From NCBI GenBank assembly GCA_020631045.1, contig JAHDHZ010000009.1, positions 7,752 through 59,014 of the forward strand: a stretch of DNA of 51,263 nt, given 5' to 3'. The stretch is from Flavobacteriales bacterium (lineage in GTDB: Bacteria > Bacteroidota > Bacteroidia > Flavobacteriales_G > JALEGO01). A model generated the notes under the pieces. That model had not been told where the DNA came from, did no database searches, and was given only the letters and a program-made list of their open reading frames with translations. The translations under genes were made by a program, and so were the position numbers. This document shows, piece by piece, positions 27,359-35,432 of this stretch (position 1 is its first letter; each line of letters starts with the position of its first letter).

Positions 27359-29950
27359 ATGAAAAGATCATTATACATTCTTGGGGTATTTATTGTTTTC
27401 TTGCAAGCCTGTACGAGCAAAAAAAAGGTAGTACAATCCTCTATCGAGCCTTCAGTTTTTCTAGAGGATGTTGAAATTTCTACTGAGGTAAGCCCTAAAG
27501 TTTATCATCCTTCAGAAACCCAAGATTGGGACTTGTTACACACCAAACTAGAGCTTTCTTTTGATTATCAAAAGCAACATGTAATCGGCAAGGCTTATTT
27601 AACCTTAAAACCTTATTTCTATAACCAGAAAACTTTAAAGTTAGATGCCGTTGGATTTGATTTAAGAGCTGTGCAAATGAACGGAAAAGAACTTGAGTAT
27701 TCTTATGACAGCACAGAGCTTGTAATAAACTTGCCTAAAGCATTTTCAGCTAGTGAGCAGATAGAGATTTTTGTAGATTATACGGCCAAACCCAACACTT
27801 TACCTCAAGGGGGCAGCAAGGCCATTACTTCAGATAAAGGCTTGTATTTCATCAATCCCACAGGCAAGGTGAAAGGCAAACCCATTCAAATATGGACGCA
27901 AGGTGAGACTGAATCTAATTCAAAATGGTTCGTGACTCTTGATGCGCCCAATCAAAAAATGACCCAAGAGATTTATGTTACAGTTGATACGGCGTATGCT
28001 TCTCTTTCAAATGGATTGTTGGTTTCTTCTACCAATAATGGAGATGGCACCAGAACAGATTACTGGAAGCAAGACAAAGCGCACTCTGTTTATCTCGCCA
28101 TGCTGGCCATAGGGGATTTTGCTATTGTGAAAGATACTTGGAATACGAAGGCAGGTAAAAAAATTGACGTAGATTATTATGTAGAACATTCACATGAAAA
28201 GTATGCCCAAGGTATTTTTGGCAATACCCCTGAAATGTTGAGTTTTTATTCTGAAGTGCTGGGAGTAGAGTACCCCTGGGAGAAATACCATCAGGTGATT
28301 GTCAGAGATTTTGTTTCAGGTGCTATGGAAAATACTACCGCGGTAATACATGGAGAGTTTGTGCAGCAAACTAAGCGCGAGATGTTAGATAAAAACTACG
28401 AGTTTATTGTTGCGCATGAACTGTTTCACCATTGGTTCGGAGATTTAGTAACCTGTGAGTCATGGGCAAATTTGCCTTTAAATGAGTCTTTTGCTACTTA
28501 TGGAGAGTATTTGTGGGAGCAATACAAGTACGGGCAAGATGCTGCTGATTATAAGTTTCAAGAAGATTTAAGGGGATACCTCTCTGAGAGTAACACCAAG
28601 CAAGAACCTTTGATTCGTTATCACTATCACGATAAAGAAGATATGTTTGATCGCCATTCTTATGAGAAGGGTGGATGTATTTTGCATATGCTTCGTACGA
28701 TAGTGGGAGATCAAGCTTTTTTCAAAGCCTTGAAAGTGTATTTGAATGATCGAGCTTACAAATCGGCAGAAATTCATCATTTGCGTCAAGCCTTTGAAGA
28801 GGTGACTGGTCAGGATATGCATTGGTTTTTTGACCAATGGTTCATGCACTCAGGGCATCCTATATTGAACATCTCATATGCATATGACTCATTATCAAAC
28901 ACACAGTATATATATACTGCACAAGAATATTCTAATCAAGAAAAAGAAGGTGCGTTAATCTACAGACTGCCTTTTGATGTTGATGTTTATACAGATGATC
29001 AAAAAACAAGTAAAAAGCTCGTTGTTGAGAATCAAAGAGATACATTTTCTTTTAAGCTTGATGCTGAACCTGAGCTAATTGTATTTGATGCTAAAAATAT
29101 TTTGGTTGGTAAAAAACGAGAGACAAAACCCATAGAAGCATGGGCAAAACAATACGAGAAGACCACTTCTTATTTATCAAGGAGCAATGCCTTAATTAGA
29201 GCCTATTTAACTATGAGTGAAGACACTGCTCTTTTCGAGCAGCTTACCTTTAAAGCTTTAGACGATAACTTTTGGGCCAACAGAAACCTAGCTCTTTCTT
29301 TTGTAGCTAAGGTGTATGCTCAAGATTCTAGTAAGTATGCCAATAAGATCAAAAATATAGCTGCTCAAGATGCTAAATCTAGCAACAGGGCTCAGGCATT
29401 GAATTTGTTTTATTCAATGTTTGATCACAATGACGATGTGAACTTTTATAAAACCTTTATGAAAGATTCTTCTTATGCTGTAAATGCATCGGCATTGTCT
29501 ATTGTTTCAGAAATTGATTCTGCTCATGCGCTTGAATTAGCTCAAGGTCTAGAGTCTGAGAAGAATAAATCCATTAAATCTGAAGTAGCTAGTATTTATG
29601 CCTTATTTGGCCAGCAAGAAAAACATGATTTTTTTAGAAGTTTTATTTCAAACTCTTCTCGGTATACTAAGGCAAATGCAATGAATCAGTATGCAGCCTA
29701 TTTGATGCATGAGCGTGTTTATCCTCAGGGGTTTAATGAAGGTGTAGATGTTTTTGAATCAGTTGTACAGTCTTCTGCTGATAACAATAAAGTAAAACTT
29801 TATGCCATAACAGCTTTGATGAATTTGAAAGAAAAATCAAAAGATCATCAAGAACACTTAGAATATGTTTCAACAGCTATAGACCGACTTAAAACTCAAG
29901 TTAAAGAAGAAGAACTTTTGCTATATTTAAATGATGAAACTTCTAAATAG
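27359..29950 (+). CDS. M1-family zinc aminopeptidase, lipoprotein
   Basis: Gluzincin aminopeptidase of the M1 (aminopeptidase N) family, 863 residues. It carries a lipoprotein signal with lipobox LQAC (Cys18), so it is probably anchored in the envelope. The N-terminal beta domain (about 50-245) includes LSFDYQKQHVIGKAYLTL. The exopeptidase motif GAMEN lies near residue 321 (VSGAMENTTAVIHGE). Zinc ligands are H353-E354-x2-H357 and E376 (HELFHHWFGDL...NES), with the catalytic Glu354 present. The C-terminal part (about 600-860) is a helical HEAT-like region. It probably trims peptides in the periplasm or at the surface for nutrition. The next lipoprotein gene overlaps its end by 20 bases. Confidence 0.93.
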   Translation: MKRSLYILGVFIVFLQACTSKKKVVQSSIEPSVFLEDVEISTEVSPKVYHPSETQDWDLLHTKLELSFDYQKQHVIGKAYLTLKPYFYNQKTLKLDAVGFDLRAVQMNGKELEYSYDSTELVINLPKAFSASEQIEIFVDYTAKPNTLPQGGSKAITSDKGLYFINPTGKVKGKPIQIWTQGETESNSKWFVTLDAPNQKMTQEIYVTVDTAYASLSNGLLVSSTNNGDGTRTDYWKQDKAHSVYLAMLAIGDFAIVKDTWNTKAGKKIDVDYYVEHSHEKYAQGIFGNTPEMLSFYSEVLGVEYPWEKYHQVIVRDFVSGAMENTTAVIHGEFVQQTKREMLDKNYEFIVAHELFHHWFGDLVTCESWANLPLNESFATYGEYLWEQYKYGQDAADYKFQEDLRGYLSESNTKQEPLIRYHYHDKEDMFDRHSYEKGGCILHMLRTIVGDQAFFKALKVYLNDRAYKSAEIHHLRQAFEEVTGQDMHWFFDQWFMHSGHPILNISYAYDSLSNTQYIYTAQEYSNQEKEGALIYRLPFDVDVYTDDQKTSKKLVVENQRDTFSFKLDAEPELIVFDAKNILVGKKRETKPIEAWAKQYEKTTSYLSRSNALIRAYLTMSEDTALFEQLTFKALDDNFWANRNLALSFVAKVYAQDSSKYANKIKNIAAQDAKSSNRAQALNLFYSMFDHNDDVNFYKTFMKDSSYAVNASALSIVSEIDSAHALELAQGLESEKNKSIKSEVASIYALFGQQEKHDFFRSFISNSSRYTKANAMNQYAAYLMHERVYPQGFNEGVDVFESVVQSSADNNKVKLYAITALMNLKEKSKDHQEHLEYVSTAIDRLKTQVKEEELLLYLNDETSK

Positions 29951-30353
29951 AGTCTTTTTTTTAGTTTTTTTAGCGTTAAATTCTTGTCAAACAAGTGATC
30001 AACAAGCAGTTATTCCATTTGTTCCCGTAGACATCCAAGTCTTTACTTCAGACCCTTTATACATTAATTTAAACTTTGTGGGAGGTTTTGCCTATGTGCC
30101 TGGTGGCAGTAGGGGCATTGTGGTATACAAAGTTGATGTGAATAATTTTGTGGCATTTGACCGTCATTGTACACATGATATATCAAATCCGTGTGGAATA
30201 GTTGAGTTTGAAGATACCTTTACTTTAAAAGACTATTGTTGCGGATCTCAGTTCTTAGTTACAGATGGTAGTGTGTTGAGCCAACCTGCTAATTTTCCTT
30301 TACAGCAGTACAACACATCTTTTAATGGAGAGATCTTAAGAATTTTTAATTGA
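29931..30353 (+). CDS. Rieske-fold lipoprotein with incomplete cluster ligands
   Basis: 140-residue lipoprotein (lipobox LNSC, Cys19) with the outline of a Rieske 2Fe-2S domain: an opening beta region, then FDRHCTHDISNPCG where C-x-H would be the first ligand pair, and DYCCGSQFLVTDGSVLSQPAN where the second C-x-x-H pair belongs. The second motif reads CCGS, lacking the His, so a normal Rieske cluster is unlikely. The geometry around it (GSQF, GSVL, PLQQYNTSFNGEILRIF) is otherwise well kept. I recall similar Bacteroidota lipoproteins with the same CCGS change, so this appears to be a family trait. Its start overlaps the aminopeptidase stop; its end overlaps the opposing phosphatase gene by 8 bases. 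Confidence 0.72.
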   Translation: MMKLLNRVFFLVFLALNSCQTSDQQAVIPFVPVDIQVFTSDPLYINLNFVGGFAYVPGGSRGIVVYKVDVNNFVAFDRHCTHDISNPCGIVEFEDTFTLKDYCCGSQFLVTDGSVLSQPANFPLQQYNTSFNGEILRIFN

Positions 30354-33300
30354 TCTTAATGCCCACTATACAAATGTCATCAATCTGATCGTGGCAGTGA
30401 TCTGTGTTAACCCCTCTCCAATTGTTGAAATTTTGTTCGAGCATGGCTCTTTGTGCCTTAAAGGGTGAAGCAGAGACATTTAAAAGAAATTCTTTAAAAT
30501 ATTTTTGTTTTAATTTTTTGCCGTCTTTTCCACCAAACTGATCGGCATATCCATCAGAACACAAATAAATTTGATCACCTTTTTGTAAGTTAACTTCAAA
30601 GGCTTGATAAGGTTTTAAGGATGTAATAAAGTTTGATACCGGCTGAAAATCATTATATGTTTCAATAAATTGTCCTTCACGAATAATTAAAATAGTTTGC
30701 TTTGCAGCAGCATAACTCATATGCATGGTTTTCTTATCAATCTTAATGATTGAAATATCCATGCCGTCATGAGAACGCTCAATTTCTTGAGTGTGAGCGT
30801 GTTTAAAAGAGTTAATAATGCCATTTCTTAACTGATCTAAAATATGATTAGGTTGATGTATTTTATTTTCAACAACAATTTCATTCAAAAGAGCATTGCC
30901 AATCATACTCATCAAAGCTCCAGGAACCCCGTGTCCCGTACAATCAGCTTCAGCTACAATTACCTCATGTTCTGAGATGCTGTAAGCCCAATAAAAATCT
31001 CCGCCAATAATATCCTTAGGATTATAAAGAATAAAAAAGTCATCTAAGATATTTTTCAAATACTCTTGAGAGGTTAAAATGGCATCTTGTATGGTTCTTG
31101 CATATTCGATACTTGAAAGAATACTTTTGTTTTTTTCTTCTAATTCTTGTTTTTGAGCCCAGATTTCTTTGGTGCGTTCTTGAATAATTTGTTGTAATCG
31201 CTCGTTGGTCTTTTGCAGTCTTATGGTGTACCACTGAACAATCAGATAAGTAAGTAATGCCAACAATATAATATAGAAGAGATAAGCAATTTTAGATCTG
31301 TAAAAAGGAGTAAGAATTCTGAATTTGTATTCAGCAATACTACTTTGTTGACCATAAATATTTTTAGATTTTACTCTGAAGGTATATGATCCTTCTGCAA
31401 GGCGAGCAAACTCAATTTTTTTCTCACCACTCCACTTGCTCCATTGTTCACTCGCTCCAAGTAACTGATAAGAAAACAAGTCTTCTTTTTCTTCTATTTG
31501 GTTGGTTGAAAAGAAGTAAAAAGACAAATCTGAATTTTCATACTTTACATTTTTATTTGCTAATGACTTGGGTGAATAAGCATCAATAATGCAGTGAAAA
31601 TTACCGGTTTTTTCAAAGGTTAAATTATCATTGATCTCAAAAGTTGATACTGCATTTGAAGAGCTCATCCACACACTTGAATTCTCATCAAATTCAGTTG
31701 AAACAATTTGTTGATTTTCATATCTATTGAGTAGTGCAATAGGCCTGCAATAACGGTCAGATTGGTATTTTAGAAAACCCTTTAACTTTTGATTAGCATC
31801 ATTAAGGGTGATAAAGCTAAAAAAAGAATTTCCGCAAATGTTTATATTGCTGTTTTTATCTAGTTTGAGTTTAGTGTTTTTTTCGAAAAGTAAGGGCGCA
31901 AAATTGTAGTATGAGGCTTTTTGAGAGAGTTTGTAGATCAGAGAATCAGTCCAAACATGGGCAGTGCGATTAAGCTCTACAAGTCCTTTGATTTTTAAAT
32001 CAGTAGAGATAAGCTTCTCGTGTAGTAGTTTTATGGACTCACCAGAAAAATCAAAACTTAAATTGTAAAGCTTGTCTTTTTTTTGAATGATAAACTGATT
32101 AAAATTTAAATAGGAAATATTATCAATCTGGCCTTTATACGCTTTAAACTTAAGATACTTGTTTAAAGTTTTCTTATAATATGTTAACCCAGAGGTGTGA
32201 TGAATGAAAAAGTCAGTAGCATTGATTTTGACCAGATGCATGCCTTTAATAGAATCAATTATTGTGGTTTGATGATTTGCATTAATGCTAAATAATGCGC
32301 TGTCTGTCAGGTAAATAATATTCTCGCTGTTTGATATAGCTTCAGTGGTATAGGTGTTGTGGTTTTTAATTTTAGTAAACTGATCAAAATCATGTTTTAA
32401 GTAAATGCCATCTGTAGTGAAAAAATAAAATTGATCATCTACTAAAATAGAGGTGAGAATTTGACCGGTGATTTGATCTTTGTCAACTTTATACCTCAAA
32501 GGATTTTGTAGTTCTATTTTTTCAATGTTTTCAGGAGTGTTGACCCAAATGTTTTTTTGGTGATCAATATGAAGAAATCCAGTCTGATTATTTCTAAGCC
32601 CCAGAGTTTGATCTATTTTGTGCGCAAGTTTTTGAGTGATTAAACTGTACAAATGAATGCCTTGCTCTTGAGTGCTAACTACAAGTGTGGAGTCATCTAA
32701 TAAGATAGCATCAGAAATATTTAAACGTTCTTTGAGTTTAAGTTGTTTGACTTTTCTATTTGTTTGAAACAACAGAACGCCTTGATCGTGTATAGAGATT
32801 AAAAGGCTATCTTTTGATATGAATTTTTTGATATGCAATTTTTTTAAAGCATCTTCATCAATAAGTGTTTTAATTTCATTTTGATGGATGGATTGAATAA
32901 GTCCTGAGTTTGCTGCATGAAAAATGGGCTGATTTAAATAAGTGCCTCCTGTGATTTTTTCACTGAGCCCTGAAATTGTCTTAATTAAACGATCATTATA
33001 AATGATTTTTATTTGCCCTTTATCAAAGACAAATAGCGAATCGTTTGAGCAAATAAATGATTGTCTTTCATGAGTTGGAGCAAGGTTTAAGTCAAGCACT
33101 TTTTTGTATTCAATACCTTTTGATAAGCTGTACTTGACCTTTCCGAGTTCTTGATTGTTGATCACATAGTTAGATGTACTGGTTTGAGCAACATTAAAAA
33201 ACAGTTTGCCTTCAGTGCCTTTGATGGTAACCCACTCTTGATTTTTATAGTACATCACCCCTGATGAAGATAGGCAGTATATAATGTTGTGCTCATCTTG

Positions 33301-33444
33301 AAAAAATCCGCTGATTTTATAATCAAAAGTGTTTGATTTATACTCAGTAATGATAGGCCTAGAACTAAACCTATTTTGAGCACAAACCAATTGTGTACAA
33401 AAAGACAGTGTAATTAAAATGATATGCAGTCTTGATACTTGCAT
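30346..33444 (-). CDS. Sensor protein: propeller + Y_Y_Y + TM + SpoIIE (PP2C) phosphatase
   Basis: 1032-residue membrane signalling protein. A signal peptide (about 1-22) leads into a periplasmic seven-bladed-propeller-like region (about 25-620), then a Y_Y_Y domain (about 630-712, SYQLLGASEQWSKWSG, GSYTFRVKSKNIYG). One membrane helix follows at about 720-743 and a coiled coil at about 744-785 (NERLQQIIQERTKEIWAQKQELEEKN). The cytoplasmic end is a SpoIIE/RsbU PP2C phosphatase (about 800-1030) with metal-binding acids in PKDIIGGDFYW, EADCTGHGVPGALMSM, LCSDGYADQFGG and QIDDICIVG. The architecture suggests that an external ligand controls dephosphorylation of a cytoplasmic anti-anti-sigma-like partner; the partner is not in the window. 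The gene diverges from dnaG. Confidence 0.88.
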   Translation of the reverse strand: MQVSRLHIILITLSFCTQLVCAQNRFSSRPIITEYKSNTFDYKISGFFQDEHNIIYCLSSSGVMYYKNQEWVTIKGTEGKLFFNVAQTSTSNYVINNQELGKVKYSLSKGIEYKKVLDLNLAPTHERQSFICSNDSLFVFDKGQIKIIYNDRLIKTISGLSEKITGGTYLNQPIFHAANSGLIQSIHQNEIKTLIDEDALKKLHIKKFISKDSLLISIHDQGVLLFQTNRKVKQLKLKERLNISDAILLDDSTLVVSTQEQGIHLYSLITQKLAHKIDQTLGLRNNQTGFLHIDHQKNIWVNTPENIEKIELQNPLRYKVDKDQITGQILTSILVDDQFYFFTTDGIYLKHDFDQFTKIKNHNTYTTEAISNSENIIYLTDSALFSINANHQTTIIDSIKGMHLVKINATDFFIHHTSGLTYYKKTLNKYLKFKAYKGQIDNISYLNFNQFIIQKKDKLYNLSFDFSGESIKLLHEKLISTDLKIKGLVELNRTAHVWTDSLIYKLSQKASYYNFAPLLFEKNTKLKLDKNSNINICGNSFFSFITLNDANQKLKGFLKYQSDRYCRPIALLNRYENQQIVSTEFDENSSVWMSSSNAVSTFEINDNLTFEKTGNFHCIIDAYSPKSLANKNVKYENSDLSFYFFSTNQIEEKEDLFSYQLLGASEQWSKWSGEKKIEFARLAEGSYTFRVKSKNIYGQQSSIAEYKFRILTPFYRSKIAYLFYIILLALLTYLIVQWYTIRLQKTNERLQQIIQERTKEIWAQKQELEEKNKSILSSIEYARTIQDAILTSQEYLKNILDDFFILYNPKDIIGGDFYWAYSISEHEVIVAEADCTGHGVPGALMSMIGNALLNEIVVENKIHQPNHILDQLRNGIINSFKHAHTQEIERSHDGMDISIIKIDKKTMHMSYAAAKQTILIIREGQFIETYNDFQPVSNFITSLKPYQAFEVNLQKGDQIYLCSDGYADQFGGKDGKKLKQKYFKEFLLNVSASPFKAQRAMLEQNFNNWRGVNTDHCHDQIDDICIVGIKIN

Positions 33445-33449
33445 GATAG

Positions 33450-33477
33450 TTGTTTCAAACTATAATGGGTAACTTTG
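33450..33477 (+). promoter_or_regulatory. Promoter of dnaG
   Basis: TTG at 33450-33452, 17 bases, TAACTTTG at 33470-33477. The box ends nine bases before the ATG at 33487, so the leader is only a few bases. A TTG at 33475 that would extend the protein upstream lies inside this box and is therefore not the start. Confidence 0.7.
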
Positions 33478-33486
33478 TACGAGAGC

Positions 33487-35421
33487 ATGATCCCAAAAGA
33501 TACAGTAGAGAAAATATATGATGCTTTACGCATAGAAGAAGTTATTTCTGACTTTGTGTCTTTGAAGAAAAAGGGTGCAGACTATAAAGCCTGTTGTCCG
33601 TTTCATAATGAAAAGACACCTTCGTTTAGTGTCTCAACTTCGAAAGGAATATACAAGTGTTTTGGTTGTGGAGAAGGAGGCAATGCCATTGACTTTGTGA
33701 TGAAACATGAACAATTTACTTATGTTGAGGCATTGAAGCACATTGCTCAGAAGTACGGCATTGAAATTCAAGAACGAAAATTAAGTCAAGAAGAACAAGA
33801 AAGAGCCACTGAAAAAGAAGCCCTTCAGATCGTAACGACATTTGCTTGCAACTACTTTAAAAAAAATCTGTTTGAATCTGAAGAAGGCAAAGAAAAAGGC
33901 TTGTCTTATCTCAGAAATAGAGGTTTTACAGATCAAACCATTGAGCAGTTTGGGTTGGGCTACGCCTTAAATGAGTGGAATGTCTTTACCGATTATGCCC
34001 TTGAAGAAGGCTACAAATTAGAGTATCTAAAACAAGCAGGACTTACCAAAGAAAAAGCAGATAAGCATTATGATGGATTAAGAGGACGGGTAATTTTCCC
34101 GATCATGGGTATTTCAGGTAAATGCATTGGTTTTGGAGCTCGAATTTTAATTGATGATAAAAAAGCTCCCAAGTATATTAATAGTCCTGAAAATGCTTTG
34201 TATGTCAAAAACAAGGTGCTTTACGGTATCTACGAGGCTAAAAAGGCAATTGTTAAAAAAGATGTTTGTTATTTGGTAGAAGGATATACTGATGTGATCT
34301 CGTTTTTTCAAGCGGGCATTGAAAATGTAGTAGCCTCTTCAGGAACCTCTTTGACAGAAGGGCAAATTAACCTAGTGAAGCGTTTCACTAAAAACATTAC
34401 CATTGTTTATGATGGAGATGTAGCTGGAATTAAAGCTTCGTTCAGAGGAATTGATTTGATCTTAAAACAAGGCTTAAATGTAAAAATAGTCTTATTGCCT
34501 GAAGGTCAAGATCCTGATTCAATGGCTAAAACTATGCCTCAAGAAGATTTACAAAACTTTATTGATGCCCAGTCAAAAGATTTTATTGTATTTAAAACTG
34601 AGCTTTTAAAAGAAGAGACTAAAGATGATCCGATTAAAAAAGCTGCACTAATTCATCAAATTATTGATTCAGTAGCTTTGATTCCAGATCAAATTACCAG
34701 AAGCCTGTACATCCAACAAACAGCTGTTATTTTAGAGATTGATGAGGCAGTTTTACTTTCAGAGCTCAACAAAGCATTGAGAAAAAAGCATTTCTCAACA
34801 ACACCTTCATCTCAAGCACCTTTGCCGAATTTGGCAAATATGCCTTCGATAAGCAATCAAGATTTAGTAGCTCAGCAGCCTTATGTTCAGGAGTCAAAAA
34901 AACAGTTAGATGCTTTTGAGTTAGATGTATTTCGATTGCTCTTAAATTATGGCAATCAATCTTTTAAGCTCAAAAAAGAAGAACAGGAGTCTGTAGTAAT
35001 GAAAGATTTTTTGATGGCAGAAATTCAGAAAGATGCTTTAGTATTTGAAGAGCCCCTTATTCAAAAAGGCATTGAGCAATATTTGTCAGCCACATCTCAC
35101 AAAGAGGCTTTAGATGCGTTTTACACATCAAATGATTTAGAATTGAAAGATTTGGTGATTGAATTGACCCAAGAGCGCTATGCTTTATCTGACTGGGAGC
35201 GCAAGAACATTTTGGTCAATACTGAAGATAAACTTTTAAAGCGTGCTGCATTAGAATGTGTGTATGCTTTTAAGGGGTCAAAAATTGATAAAATGATCGC
35301 TGATATTGAAGTACAGTTAAAAACAGAATCTTTAGAAGATCAAATGATTTCTTTGCAAAAAGTAATGGTGCTTAAAGAGCTTAGAAAAAAAATTAAGCTT
35401 GAAATCGGAAGGCCGATTTAA
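33487..35421 (+). CDS. dnaG: DNA primase DnaG
   Basis: Replicative primase, 644 residues from ATG 33487 (MIPKDTVEKIYDALRIEEVI, the usual opening). The CHC2-type zinc finger has ligands C37, H40, C58 and C61 (CPFH...CFGC). The RNA polymerase core includes the basic FGLGYALNEWN region and RGRVIFPIMGISGKCIGFGARIL. The TOPRIM segment is YLVEGYTDVISFFQAG with VYDGDVAGIKA, giving the acidic metal ligands. The C-terminal 200 residues form the divergent helicase-binding domain. It diverges from the phosphatase gene with a compact promoter and converges on polA with 11 bases between stops. Confidence 0.96.
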   Translation: MIPKDTVEKIYDALRIEEVISDFVSLKKKGADYKACCPFHNEKTPSFSVSTSKGIYKCFGCGEGGNAIDFVMKHEQFTYVEALKHIAQKYGIEIQERKLSQEEQERATEKEALQIVTTFACNYFKKNLFESEEGKEKGLSYLRNRGFTDQTIEQFGLGYALNEWNVFTDYALEEGYKLEYLKQAGLTKEKADKHYDGLRGRVIFPIMGISGKCIGFGARILIDDKKAPKYINSPENALYVKNKVLYGIYEAKKAIVKKDVCYLVEGYTDVISFFQAGIENVVASSGTSLTEGQINLVKRFTKNITIVYDGDVAGIKASFRGIDLILKQGLNVKIVLLPEGQDPDSMAKTMPQEDLQNFIDAQSKDFIVFKTELLKEETKDDPIKKAALIHQIIDSVALIPDQITRSLYIQQTAVILEIDEAVLLSELNKALRKKHFSTTPSSQAPLPNLANMPSISNQDLVAQQPYVQESKKQLDAFELDVFRLLLNYGNQSFKLKKEEQESVVMKDFLMAEIQKDALVFEEPLIQKGIEQYLSATSHKEALDAFYTSNDLELKDLVIELTQERYALSDWERKNILVNTEDKLLKRAALECVYAFKGSKIDKMIADIEVQLKTESLEDQMISLQKVMVLKELRKKIKLEIGRPI

Positions 35422-35432
35422 AGCCATTAGCT

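Noticed and set aside
33475-33486. TTG start upstream of dnaG ATG
   Set aside because: It lies within the TAACTTTG promoter box, so it would not be transcribed; the DnaG family opens at MIPKD.
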